A stretch of DNA of 64,000 nucleotides. Origin: Hymenobacter puniceus (GTDB lineage Bacteria > Bacteroidota > Bacteroidia > Cytophagales > Hymenobacteraceae). A program made the position numbers and the translations under genes. The notes beneath the pieces are model-generated. The model ran no database searches, had not been told where the DNA came from, and saw nothing but the letters and a program-made list of their open reading frames with translations. This document shows positions 25,656 to 33,923 of the stretch, piece by piece (positions within the stretch are counted from its first letter, which is position 1; each line of letters begins with the position of its first letter). The DNA is taken from positions 124,001 to 188,000 of the forward strand of contig NZ_JACSCX010000006.1 in the NCBI RefSeq assembly GCF_014333525.1. The letters are read 5' to 3'.

Positions 25656-26390
25656 ATGGAGCAGCGTTTCAAGAATAAAGTGTGCCTAGTGACAGGTGCA
25701 ACGTCAGGTATCGGGCAAGCCGTGGCCTTGCAAATGGGCCGCGAAGGTGGCTGTATAGCAGTGTTGGGGCGCGACGTGGCGGATGGCCGCGCCATTGTGC
25801 GCGAGATAAAGGAAGCTGGCGGCGAGGCTATCTTCATCCGCACCGATGTAGGCCGCGACGCCCAGCTAGTAGCCGCTGTCAACAAAACCCTGGCTGCCTG
25901 GGGCCGGATTGATATACTAGTCAACAACGCCGCCATGATGACCTTTGAGCCTATCCTGAAGCTTGACCCCAAAAGCTGGGATACACTCATGAACGTCAAC
26001 CTGCGCAGCCTGTTCCGGCTCACGCAGTTGTGTTTACCACACATGAAGCACGGCAGCATCGTGGCCGTCAGCTCGGTGCACGCTCACCAAACTACTCCAC
26101 ACGTGGTGCCCTATGCGGCCAGCAAAGGAGCCATGGAAGCCTTCGTGCGCGGCCTCAGCCAGGAAATCCCGCACACTCATGCCCGCATCAATGCCGTGGC
26201 ACCCGGCGCCGTAGATACCCCTATGCTGTGGAGCAACCCCAACGTAAAGAGCGGCAAGGAGAAAATTACCGGCCAGGTAGGAACTCCCGCCGAGCTAGCC
26301 GCTGCCATCTGCTTTCTAGCCTCTGCTGAAGCCAGCTTCATCAATGGCACCACTTTGGTAGCCGATGGTGGCCGGCTGGCGGCGCTGTAG
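25656..26390 (+). CDS. SDR-family oxidoreductase
   Basis: A 244-aa classical short-chain dehydrogenase/reductase. It has the cofactor motif TGATSGIG (13-20), NNAA (90-93), structural Asn115, and the catalytic triad Ser140, Tyr153 and Lys157 (YAASK); GAVDTPM and a C-terminal NGTTLVADGG complete the pattern. Residues after the second strand (GRD) suggest NADP(H) rather than NAD(H), which is uncertain. Start: ATG at 25656 preferred to the GTG at 25647. The gene stands alone and its substrate cannot be inferred. Confidence 0.88.
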   Translation: MEQRFKNKVCLVTGATSGIGQAVALQMGREGGCIAVLGRDVADGRAIVREIKEAGGEAIFIRTDVGRDAQLVAAVNKTLAAWGRIDILVNNAAMMTFEPILKLDPKSWDTLMNVNLRSLFRLTQLCLPHMKHGSIVAVSSVHAHQTTPHVVPYAASKGAMEAFVRGLSQEIPHTHARINAVAPGAVDTPMLWSNPNVKSGKEKITGQVGTPAELAAAICFLASAEASFINGTTLVADGGRLAAL

Positions 26391-26506
26391 TATACCGACG
26401 AATAGATTTTGCTGAGTGGCAACGCTGCTTGCGTAGCAGACCTTTCTATCTATGCCTTACTGCCTAGCTCCTTTCTGCATTGCAAGAGGCCGGGAAGTGC
26501 ATACCA

Positions 26507-26526
26507 GCAGGTATATACATACCTGC
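26507..26526. repeat. Short perfect palindrome
   Basis: GCAGGTAT-ATAC-ATACCTGC, 8-bp perfect arms, just beyond the stop codon of the minus-strand gene at 26531. It may be a weak transcription stop or mRNA 3' stabilising hairpin; no T tract is present. Confidence 0.4.
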
Positions 26527-26530
26527 GCAG

Positions 26531-26905
26531 TCAGCTGTTCTTCTGGCTGTTTCGTGGGCCTTGGTGCAGGGTGGCCGGGTCGGGCAGGGGCAGGCCGCGG
26601 GCATAGAGGGCCGCATTGCGGTGCCCGGCTTCCCGCGCCTGCGCCTCAAAGGGAATGTTGTAGTAGCCGTGCCGCACCCAGCCCAGCAGGTAGCGCCACA
26701 AAAACCCTACGCGGCCATATTGTTCGAATTGCCGGATGTGCTCCATTTCGTGCGCTACCCAGTATGGGTCGCTCAAAAATTCTTCTTTGGTAGCGCCACT
26801 CAAATGAATCTGTTGGCCCAATACCATAGCGACGCTACGCGTCCCCAGCTTCAGGCGGGCCAGTCGGGCAAGCGGCGAATTTTCGATGATGCGGGGTGTA
26901 ATCAT
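26531..26905 (-). CDS. Small putative zinc metallopeptidase-like protein (HEMEH motif)
   Basis: A 124-aa protein with the metal-binding pattern HEMEH (His52, Glu53, His56) in VAHEMEHIRQFEQYG, followed by a membrane-like stretch (FLWRYLLGWVRHG) and NIPFEAQAREAG, where Glu87 would be the third ligand. This resembles DUF4157-type proteins, which combine HExxH-like and FExxA motifs. It has no signal peptide and is too short for a normal protease. It could be a zinc-binding remnant domain. The neighbouring genes give no clue. Confidence 0.65.
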   Translation of the reverse strand: MITPRIIENSPLARLARLKLGTRSVAMVLGQQIHLSGATKEEFLSDPYWVAHEMEHIRQFEQYGRVGFLWRYLLGWVRHGYYNIPFEAQAREAGHRNAALYARGLPLPDPATLHQGPRNSQKNS

Positions 26906-27207
26906 GGTTGAAAATCGGGCGCGTTATACGGCGCATGGCTGGTGCATGGTTGTATGGCTTTCAGAAATTATTCAAATAAAAAGCATAACTCATAAAAGAT
27001 TATTTACCTTTCTTACGGCGCAAGCTAGGCAGTTTCCAATCTTTAGCCTTAGCTTTAACCATCAGGGGAAAGCAGAATCTATCTGTTTCTTCTGTTATAA
27101 ACGGTTTTTTGAACCTCTTTTTCATCTCGCTTCTATCGACGAAAGAAGTACTTCCTGGTTTGTTCGGCTCTAGCCGAAAGCCACTTTTGCCACCCCCACG
27201 ACGGACA
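26906..27207. other. 302-bp A+T-rich leader region upstream of the NlpC/P60 gene
   Basis: No coding frame is supported. The region is visibly more A+T-rich than its surroundings and contains a TTACCTTTC sequence near 27003-27011 that loosely resembles a -7 box, and a perfect 7-bp hairpin TTCGGCT/AGCCGAA at 27163-27178, 30 nt before the start codon. It probably holds the promoter and a long 5' leader of the NlpC/P60 gene. Confidence 0.45.
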
Positions 27208-27807
27208 ATGAAGAACCCAATCCTGTATTGCCTCGCCGCGGCCTCCATGGCCCTGTCTTTCTTCTTCGACAACACCACGACTACCACCACCGCTTCCGCA
27301 CCTATTGCGGCTGAAGCGTCTTTATTTGCCGGTTTCTCCCTCGATGAGGAAAAGAAATCAGCCGCAGCCGCCAGCGACTCGGCCGCCTACGACTACTACG
27401 GCCAAGCGCTGGGCCTTCGCTTGGCTCGCACTGAAAACACCACCCTGTTGCGCACCGTGCTCGATTGGATGGGCACTCCCTACCGCTACGGCAGCGACAC
27501 CAAAAAGGGCACCGACTGTTCTGGTTTTGTTACCCGCGTGTTCAAGGAAGTGTATGGCATCACGCTGCAGCGCAGCTCGCGCTCTATGTTTAGCAGCGTA
27601 AAGCACGTAGCAAAAACTGAAATGGAAACCGGTGACTTGGTGTTTTTCCGGCGCGGTCCGGGCCAGCCGATCTACCACGTGGGCATCTATCTCAAGGATG
27701 GCAAATTTGCTCACTCAGCCACCAACGGCGGCGTGATGGTTAGCTCGCTCACCCAGGCATATTATCAGCGCAATTTCTACGCCGCGGGCCGGGTGGCCAC
27801 CAACTAA
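27208..27807 (+). CDS. NlpC/P60 (C40) family peptidoglycan peptidase
   Basis: A 199-aa exported cysteine peptidase that probably cuts peptide stems of peptidoglycan. ATG 27208 gives a signal peptide followed by a Thr-rich stretch and an acidic linker. The NlpC/P60 domain spans about 77-197 with WMGTPYRYGSDTKKGTDCSG (catalytic Cys104), MFSSVKHVAKTEMETGDLVFF, His157 in YHVGIYL and His169 in FAHSAT. The size and order match C40 endopeptidases such as Spr/NlpC. It is a single gene ended by a strong terminator. An upstream in-frame extension lacks a signal peptide and was rejected. Confidence 0.9.
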   Translation: MKNPILYCLAAASMALSFFFDNTTTTTTASAPIAAEASLFAGFSLDEEKKSAAAASDSAAYDYYGQALGLRLARTENTTLLRTVLDWMGTPYRYGSDTKKGTDCSGFVTRVFKEVYGITLQRSSRSMFSSVKHVAKTEMETGDLVFFRRGPGQPIYHVGIYLKDGKFAHSATNGGVMVSSLTQAYYQRNFYAAGRVATN

Positions 27808-27848
27808 GTAGGTTTTTGCTTCTTCAGCCTTGCGCTTCTGTAGCAGAT

Positions 27849-27883
27849 AACGCCCAGCTTCTTCAGGAGCCGGGCGTTTTTTT
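27849..27883 (+). terminator. Terminator of the NlpC/P60 gene
   Basis: AACGCCC-A-GCT pairs with AGC-C-GGGCGTT with a small loop, followed by seven T residues (to 27883). Located 41 nt after the stop codon. Confidence 0.8.
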
Positions 27884-28012
27884 ATGTGCGCCACCAGCGC
27901 TGGTACAGGATAACCATTTTGCGCTGAAACAGTATAGGCAGGCAGCGGCCCAGCCAGACAATGCGCTGGCCTCATCCGCCCGGCTTTTTCTACTCTTTAC
28001 TCTTCTTTCCTG

Positions 28013-28678
28013 ATGGATAACTCCACTCCCAAAGGCGAAACCATTGCCTCCTCCCCCCTATTTAAAAAATTCGTTGGCAAGGCTGAGGAATACATCAAGA
28101 AGCCAACCCGTGTCAAGCAGTTGCTGAACGACGCGTATACCAAGGCCAGCGAGAAAAACGACCTAGGCACCATTGCCCACGAAGCCTGGGAAACGCTCCA
28201 GACGCTGCTGCGTCTGATCCGGGCCTCCATGTCGGGCGAGTATACGGGCCTGCCTACTAGCACCGTAGTGGCCGCCGTAGCCGTTACAATCTATTTCCTG
28301 AGCCCTATCGACTTCATTCCAGACTTCATTCCGGTGCTGGGCTTGCTTGATGATGTGGCACTGGTAGCCTGGTTCAGCACCACTATTAAAGAAGAAATGG
28401 ACCGGTTCACGGAATGGGAGAAAACCCGTCCGATGGTGGTAGAAGAGTCCCGCCCGTTTGAAGACAAAGCCTCGGCCGGCGCCCCTAAATCGGCTCCGGT
28501 GGAAGCTCCGGCCCTCACCAAAACCCCTGCTACTCCGGATGGCAGCCCTGCTACCGCCACTTCGCACACCAATGCCACTACTTCGCACTCCGGCACCACT
28601 GAAGGTGGCAGCCGCGAACCAGGCGAATCAACAGAAGCACGGCCAGCTGGTGGCGACGCTGGCGGCAACGTACGATAA
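28013..28678 (+). CDS. YkvA-like DUF1232 membrane protein
   Basis: A 221-aa protein with a central DUF1232 domain: VAVTIYFLSPIDFIPDFIP followed by GLLDDVALVAWF (about 88-122), the family's signature, probably a membrane-associated helical hairpin. N-terminal residues 1-85 are helical (a VKQLLNDAYTKASEK segment). The C-terminal 70 residues are Pro/Ala/Thr/Ser-rich and disordered, probably a flexible tail. The function of DUF1232 proteins is unknown. It stands alone and ends in a very strong hairpin terminator. Confidence 0.82.
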   Translation: MDNSTPKGETIASSPLFKKFVGKAEEYIKKPTRVKQLLNDAYTKASEKNDLGTIAHEAWETLQTLLRLIRASMSGEYTGLPTSTVVAAVAVTIYFLSPIDFIPDFIPVLGLLDDVALVAWFSTTIKEEMDRFTEWEKTRPMVVEESRPFEDKASAGAPKSAPVEAPALTKTPATPDGSPATATSHTNATTSHSGTTEGGSREPGESTEARPAGGDAGGNVR

Positions 28679-28688
28679 CTACACACGT

Positions 28689-28752
28689 CTGTCAGCCATA
28701 GAAAAAGCCCGGCCTCCATTCATGGAGGCCGGGCTTTTTCTATGGCTGACAG
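28689..28752 (+). terminator. Terminator with unusually long 31-bp perfect stem
   Basis: A perfect inverted repeat with 31-bp arms (28689-28719 and 28722-28752) and only two unpaired central bases. It includes AAAAAGCCCGGCCTCC and the matching GGAGGCCGGGCTTTTT, so a rho-independent terminator sits in the middle and the pairing continues 12 bp beyond it. It begins 11 nt after the DUF1232 stop codon. Confidence 0.85.
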
Positions 28753-28806
28753 CATCACAGCCCACAGTTATGAGCCAGGACTAGCGCACACATAATGCTG
28801 TTACTG

Positions 28807-29085
28807 CTAAGCCGCTCTGGCGTGCGAGGCAGCTTTGGCGTGTGAGGCAACGTAGCTCACAAAGTCGCCGATTGTAGCCAGCGGAACTTCATCAGGAATG
28901 GTGATGTGAAAGCTGCGCTCTAGCTCCAGAATAATATCGACTACGTCCACGGTGTCAAACCCCAGTTCGCGGCTGAGGTTGCTTCCGATACGCAGGCGCC
29001 GGGCTTTAATGGCCTTGCGCTTGCTGATGATGCGCAGCACTTGCTGCTGAATGGACTTGGCGGCGGAGGTCGTTGAGGTAATCAT
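28807..29085 (-). CDS. Acyl carrier protein-like protein with Thr at the phosphopantetheine site
   Basis: A 92-aa small acidic helical protein of the acyl carrier family, covering the usual four helices: SIQQQVLRIISKRKAI, SNLSRELGFDTVDVVDIILE (helix II), FHITIPDEV and IGDFVSYVASH. The usual Asp-Ser-Leu attachment motif reads Asp44-Thr45-Val46 (codons GAC ACC), so the serine that carries 4'-phosphopantetheine is replaced by threonine. The C-terminus has a His/Ala-rich tail. ATG 29085 was chosen; the upstream extension has no family similarity. It has no adjacent acyl transferase or ketosynthase gene. It may be a non-canonical carrier or have another role. Confidence 0.8.
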   Translation of the reverse strand: MITSTTSAAKSIQQQVLRIISKRKAIKARRLRIGSNLSRELGFDTVDVVDIILELERSFHITIPDEVPLATIGDFVSYVASHAKAASHARAA

Positions 29086-29268
29086 AGGAACGACGGAAAC
29101 GTGGGGTACTGAAAAAAATTGCGACTGGCCAGCCAGCCATTCCTGCGGGCGCCCGTTCGGGCGAAGGAGTATTGGAGCCCGGCGGATGGTTGCAAGCCTC
29201 GGCAAAAAACTATCGACCATGACAATCTGGAGCCGGCCACAGTATTGCCGCCGGCCCCGGAAGTGTCT

Positions 29269-32200
29269 TTACACCTCTTCTTCTACAAAAATGGGTGGCG
29301 TAGCAGCCCGCACCTCGTCGTGGCTGACGATGGGCTCCGGCTGCTTCTGCACGCGCAACTTCAGGCTTTCGGTGAGCAGGTACATCACCGGTACTACCAG
29401 CAGCGTAATGCCGGTGGCAAACACCAGCCCGAAGATGATAGTCCAGGCCAGTGGGCCCCAGAACGTCACCGATTCGCCGCCGATGAAGAAGTTGGCGTGG
29501 CCGGAGTTGAACAGCTCGTAGAAGTCGATGTTCAGGCCAATGGCCAGCGGAATCAAGCCCAGCGTGGCGGCCGTAGCCGTCAGGATTACCGGGTTGAGGC
29601 GGGTGCGGCCGGCCAGCACAATGGCTTCGCGCAGCGGCATGCCCTGGGCCCGCAGAATATCGGTGAATTCCACCAGCAGAATACCGTTTTTCACCACAAT
29701 ACCGGCCAGGGCAATGATGCCCACGCCCGTCATTACGATGCTGATGTTCATGCCCGTGATGGCCAGCCCCAGCAGCACCCCAATCACCGAGAAGATGATT
29801 TCGGTGAGGATGATGACCGGCTTGCTCACCGAGTTGAACTGCATCACCAGAATCAGGAAAATCAGACCGATGGCGCCGATGGCGGCCACGCCGAGGAAGT
29901 CGGAAGTCTCCTTTTGATCTTCCTGCGCGCCGCCCATCTTGATGGTATAGCCTGCCGGCGTTGGGTACGATTTCAGGGCCGTTTCGATCTGGCGCACCAC
30001 GTCGGGGCCGGTGAAACCGTTGAGGACGTTGGAGCTAATGGTAATCACGCGCTTCACGTCTTTGCGCTTGATGCCGCCGTAGGTGGTACCGTAGTTCACG
30101 TCGGCGACTGATGAGATGGGCACCTGCCGGATAGCACCGGTGGCGTCGCGGAAAGTCAACGGCGAGTTCAGAATGGCGTCGATGTCGGAGCGGTAAGGCT
30201 CGGCGTAGCGCACCTGAATCGGGTACTCGTCGTCGGGGGTTTTGAATTTGCTGGCCTCAGTGCCGTAGATGGCCGTGCGCACTTCCACTCCAATCTGGGC
30301 GGTGCTGATGCCTTCCCGGTTGGCGCGGGTCCGGTCGATATTGACGGCAATTTCGGGGTTACGGTCTTCCAGGTTGGAGCGCAGCTGCTCGATGCCGCCG
30401 ATGCCGAGCGAGTCGACGTAGCGGGTTACTTTCTTGGACAGCCGGGCCAGGGTGGCGTAGTCGTCGCCGGCTACTTCGATGGCAATCGGCTTACCGGTCG
30501 GCGGCCCGCTCGACTCCTGATCTACGGCAACCTCGGCGCCGGGAATACCTTTCACCACTTCCCGGATCTTGTCCATGTACGTGGACGTGGCCGGGCCGGT
30601 CCGCTCGCTCATTTCCTTGAACGCCACGGCCACTTTGGCCAGGTTGGACTGCGACGTACCAGCCGCCGAAGCTTCGCCGGGGTCGGAGGCGCCAATGGCC
30701 ACGTTGGTAATCACCGATTCCACGTCGGGGTTATCCTTGCCGATAACAGTGTAAATGCGGTTTTCCAGTACCCGGGCAATGGAGTCGGTGACGGTGACGC
30801 GAGTACCCACCGGCATCTTGAGGTAGGTGTACACAAACTTGGGGTCGCCTTTCGGGAAGAAATCCACTTTGGGCTGACGAGCCGCAATGGCGAAAATCGA
30901 CACAAAAAACAGCACCACCATACTCACCATCACCAGCACCGGGTGGCTGATAGCCCAGTTCACCAGATTGGCATAGCCGTTCTGGAAGCGGGGCAGCACT
31001 TTGGTTTGGAAGCCGGCAATCATGTGCACGAACACGAAACGGTTCAAAATCACGAGCACCGTAATCGTCAGCATCAGGTTGCCGACGAAAGTGGAGCCCG
31101 CTACGTAGCCGACACCCGCAATCAGCACCAGCACGCCCAGCGCAATCAGGAAGCTACGGTCCCACTTCGGCTTTTCGCCGGTGTGGTGGTCTTCGCGCTC
31201 CATGAACGACACGGCAAACACCGGGTTCATAATGAAGGCCACAATCAGCGACGACATCAGTGTGAGAATCAGCGTGACGGGCAAGTAAAACATGAACGAG
31301 CCCACGATACCGGGCCAGAACATGAGCGGCACAAACGGCGCAACCGTGGTGAGCGTGCCGGCCAACACCGGAATGAATACCTCGCCGGCCGCGTATTTAG
31401 CAGCCTGAGCAGTAGTCAGATTGGGGTGCTCATGCAGCAGGCGGTGGGTATTTTCGATTACCACAATGGCGTCATCAACCACGATACCCAAGGCCAGCAG
31501 GAAGGCGAAGAGCACAATCATGTTCAGGGCGAAGCCGAAGCCGGGCAGCAGCAAAAACGCCAGGAACATGGAAATCGGCACCGAGAGGCCCACAAACAGC
31601 GCGTTGGTGGTGCCCATGAAGAACATCAGGATCAGCGTCACGAGAATGAAGCCGATGATGATGGTGTTGATCAGGTCATGGAGCGTGACGCGGGTGTCGT
31701 TGGACGTGTCGCCCGTCACGGTGATGGTCAGCTCGGTGGGCAGCGTCTTCTTCGACTCAGCAATTACTTCTTTGATTTTGTCGGAAGCGTCAATCAGGTT
31801 TTCGCCCTGGCGCTTGATAACGTTCAGGGTCACGGCGGTTTTGCCGTCAAGGCGGGCGAAAGACTCCCGGTCCTTAAACGCATCTGTGACAGTGGCAATG
31901 TCGCCGAGGCGTACGGCCGCACCGTTCAGGTTTTTCACCTGAATGTTGGCAATGTCGGCGGCGCGCACGTACTGGCCGGCCACGCGCACGGCCCGCTTCT
32001 GGCTGCCCACATCAATGGAACCGCCCGAAATGGTGATATTCTCGCGGCCGATGGCGGCCGAAATATCGGAGAAGCTCAAACGGGAAGCCCGCAGCCGGTT
32101 CAGGTCCACGTCCACGTTCACCTGCTGGTCTAGGGCGCCGATGATGTCTACACGGGTGATTTCGGGCAGCGCCTCAATCTTGTCCTGGAAGTCGTCGGCG

Positions 32201-32688
32201 TACTTTTTCAACTGGCTCACGGGCAGGTTGCCGGCCAGGTTGATGTTCATGATGGGCAGCTCCGACAGGTTCACTTCCTGCACGGTAGGCGGCGAGGGCA
32301 GGTCGTTGGGCAGCTCGTTCTGCGCCTTGTCTACGGCGTCCTTGATGAGCTGCTTGGCGTACTGCACGTCTACACCGGAGGTAAACTCCACGTCCACGAT
32401 GCAGTAGTCTTGGTTGGAGGTCGAAGAAATCTTCTTCACTCCGTTTACGCTCTTGATTTCCTTCTCCAGCTGCCGCGTCACCAGGTTTTCGATGTCGGTG
32501 GGCGACGTGCCGGGGTAAATAGTTGCCACGATAATCCGCGGAATTACGATATCGGGGAATTTCTCCTTACCCAGCTTGATATAGGAGAAGATACCCGCCA
32601 CGCACAGAATAAGCGTGATGATGTAGATGCTGGTTTTATTGTCGATAGACCAACTGGTGGGGCCAAATTCTTTTTCTGGATCCTGCAT
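29269..32688 (-). CDS. RND-family multidrug efflux permease
   Basis: The inner-membrane pump of a tripartite system, 1139 aa, with twelve membrane helices in two halves separated by large periplasmic loops. Key features are the N-terminal start with SIDNKTSIYIITLILCVAG, LALGIVVDDAIVVIENTHR containing the paired Asp of the proton relay, and GIVVKNGILLVEF with the conserved Lys. Length and motifs place it near the HAE1/AcrB branch rather than heavy-metal CusA. The substrate is unknown. It is the last gene of a tetR-tolC-adaptor-RND operon, 57 bp after the adaptor gene. Confidence 0.93.
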   Translation of the reverse strand: MQDPEKEFGPTSWSIDNKTSIYIITLILCVAGIFSYIKLGKEKFPDIVIPRIIVATIYPGTSPTDIENLVTRQLEKEIKSVNGVKKISSTSNQDYCIVDVEFTSGVDVQYAKQLIKDAVDKAQNELPNDLPSPPTVQEVNLSELPIMNINLAGNLPVSQLKKYADDFQDKIEALPEITRVDIIGALDQQVNVDVDLNRLRASRLSFSDISAAIGRENITISGGSIDVGSQKRAVRVAGQYVRAADIANIQVKNLNGAAVRLGDIATVTDAFKDRESFARLDGKTAVTLNVIKRQGENLIDASDKIKEVIAESKKTLPTELTITVTGDTSNDTRVTLHDLINTIIIGFILVTLILMFFMGTTNALFVGLSVPISMFLAFLLLPGFGFALNMIVLFAFLLALGIVVDDAIVVIENTHRLLHEHPNLTTAQAAKYAAGEVFIPVLAGTLTTVAPFVPLMFWPGIVGSFMFYLPVTLILTLMSSLIVAFIMNPVFAVSFMEREDHHTGEKPKWDRSFLIALGVLVLIAGVGYVAGSTFVGNLMLTITVLVILNRFVFVHMIAGFQTKVLPRFQNGYANLVNWAISHPVLVMVSMVVLFFVSIFAIAARQPKVDFFPKGDPKFVYTYLKMPVGTRVTVTDSIARVLENRIYTVIGKDNPDVESVITNVAIGASDPGEASAAGTSQSNLAKVAVAFKEMSERTGPATSTYMDKIREVVKGIPGAEVAVDQESSGPPTGKPIAIEVAGDDYATLARLSKKVTRYVDSLGIGGIEQLRSNLEDRNPEIAVNIDRTRANREGISTAQIGVEVRTAIYGTEASKFKTPDDEYPIQVRYAEPYRSDIDAILNSPLTFRDATGAIRQVPISSVADVNYGTTYGGIKRKDVKRVITISSNVLNGFTGPDVVRQIETALKSYPTPAGYTIKMGGAQEDQKETSDFLGVAAIGAIGLIFLILVMQFNSVSKPVIILTEIIFSVIGVLLGLAITGMNISIVMTGVGIIALAGIVVKNGILLVEFTDILRAQGMPLREAIVLAGRTRLNPVILTATAATLGLIPLAIGLNIDFYELFNSGHANFFIGGESVTFWGPLAWTIIFGLVFATGITLLVVPVMYLLTESLKLRVQKQPEPIVSHDEVRAATPPIFVEEEV

Positions 32689-32745
32689 GATGAGGGCTTT
32701 GCGAGGTGGACGAAACCGTCGGCGTCGGGGCTGGCGGTTGCTCTG

Positions 32746-33876
32746 CTACAGCGTTACCGCCTGTCCTTCGTTCAGATTCTGATAGCCAGCCGAAATCACC
32801 TGGTCGCCGGTTTGCAGGCCACTGGTTACTTCCACTTTGCCGTTATAGGTATTGCCAATCTGGATGATGCGCTTGGCTGCTACTTTTTTGCCGCCCTTTT
32901 CATCTACCACTAGCACGAAGCTGTTTTGCTCATCTTTCTGCACCAGGTCTACGGGCAGCACAGTGGCATTTTGGCGGTCGTAGTTCTGGATGCGCACGTT
33001 GGCCACCATGTTGGGGCGCAGCTGGCCGGCTTTGCCGGGGCTGTTGAGGCGCAGCTCGGTCGTGAAGGTGCGGCTGGTGGGGTTGATGGTGCTGGTCACG
33101 ACGCGCACGGTGGCCGTCATTTCTTCGCTGCCCAGGTCTGGAATGGTCACCAGGGCTTTGTCGCCGACTTTCACGCGGTTGGCGTAAGCTTCCGACACAT
33201 CTACCACAATTTTGCCGGTGCCGCCGCCGCTCAGCAGCTTCACCACGGGCGCGCCGGGCGCTACGGTTTCGCCTAGCTTGGGCAGTACATCGTCCACGGT
33301 GCCCGCAAACGGCGCCACCACGGTGTAGAGGGCGCGCTGCTGATTGATGGTGGCCAGGTTGCGCTGCAGCGCCTGGTAGTTGTTTTTAGCTTGCAGATAC
33401 TGGATTTCAGTGCCAATTTCCTGCTTCCAGAGGCGGCTTTGCTTTTCGTATACCACACGCGCCAAGTCCATGCGGGTGCGTAGCTCAGCAATGCTGGCAT
33501 CAAGGATGCTGGCATCCACAGTGGCCAGAGTCTGGCCCTTGCTTACCCGGTCGCCGCGCTGCACCCGCACACTGGTGAGCGTGCCAGCGGCCCGGGCGGC
33601 CACGGTGGCGTTCTGGTCGAAATCAACGCGTCCCTGCACTTCCAGGTAGCTTTTGAAGTTCTCAGATGCCACCTTGATAACAGAAACGGGCGTGGTTTGC
33701 ACGGCGGCTTCGGCGGCGGAGCCGGCCGTGCCGGTTTTGGCTTCCAGCTCGGCTATTTTGGCTTGGTTGGCGGCCTGCTCCTGTTTGAGCGTGGCAAGTT
33801 CAGTGGCAGCATCTTTCTGGCCGCAGGCGGCCAGCAGGGCCAGGGCCAGTACAGCCGAGGAAGTAACGTATTTCAT
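32746..33876 (-). CDS. RND efflux periplasmic adaptor (membrane fusion protein)
   Basis: Links the RND pump to the TolC channel. A 376-aa lipoprotein: lipobox LLAACG near residues 14-19, coiled-coil hairpin (ELATLKQEQAANQAKIAELEAK in the N-terminal part and an alpha hairpin), biotinyl-lipoyl-like motif GTLTSVRVQRGDRVSKGQTL, and beta barrel with SGGGTGKIVVDVSEAYANRV. ATG 33876 was preferred to the Met at 33900 because it starts directly before the signal peptide. It is 24 bp from tolC, and both face the same way. Confidence 0.9.
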   Translation of the reverse strand: MKYVTSSAVLALALLAACGQKDAATELATLKQEQAANQAKIAELEAKTGTAGSAAEAAVQTTPVSVIKVASENFKSYLEVQGRVDFDQNATVAARAAGTLTSVRVQRGDRVSKGQTLATVDASILDASIAELRTRMDLARVVYEKQSRLWKQEIGTEIQYLQAKNNYQALQRNLATINQQRALYTVVAPFAGTVDDVLPKLGETVAPGAPVVKLLSGGGTGKIVVDVSEAYANRVKVGDKALVTIPDLGSEEMTATVRVVTSTINPTSRTFTTELRLNSPGKAGQLRPNMVANVRIQNYDRQNATVLPVDLVQKDEQNSFVLVVDEKGGKKVAAKRIIQIGNTYNGKVEVTSGLQTGDQVISAGYQNLNEGQAVTL

Positions 33877-33923
33877 GGAGAAGGAAGAGCTAGTCGTCAT
33901 CAGGGAAGAGAAAAGCGGCGGGC

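Noticed and set aside
30943..32133. 396-aa plus-strand frame opposite the RND pump
   Set aside because: Rich in His, Gln and Arg and fully antisense to a clear RND gene, so a shadow.
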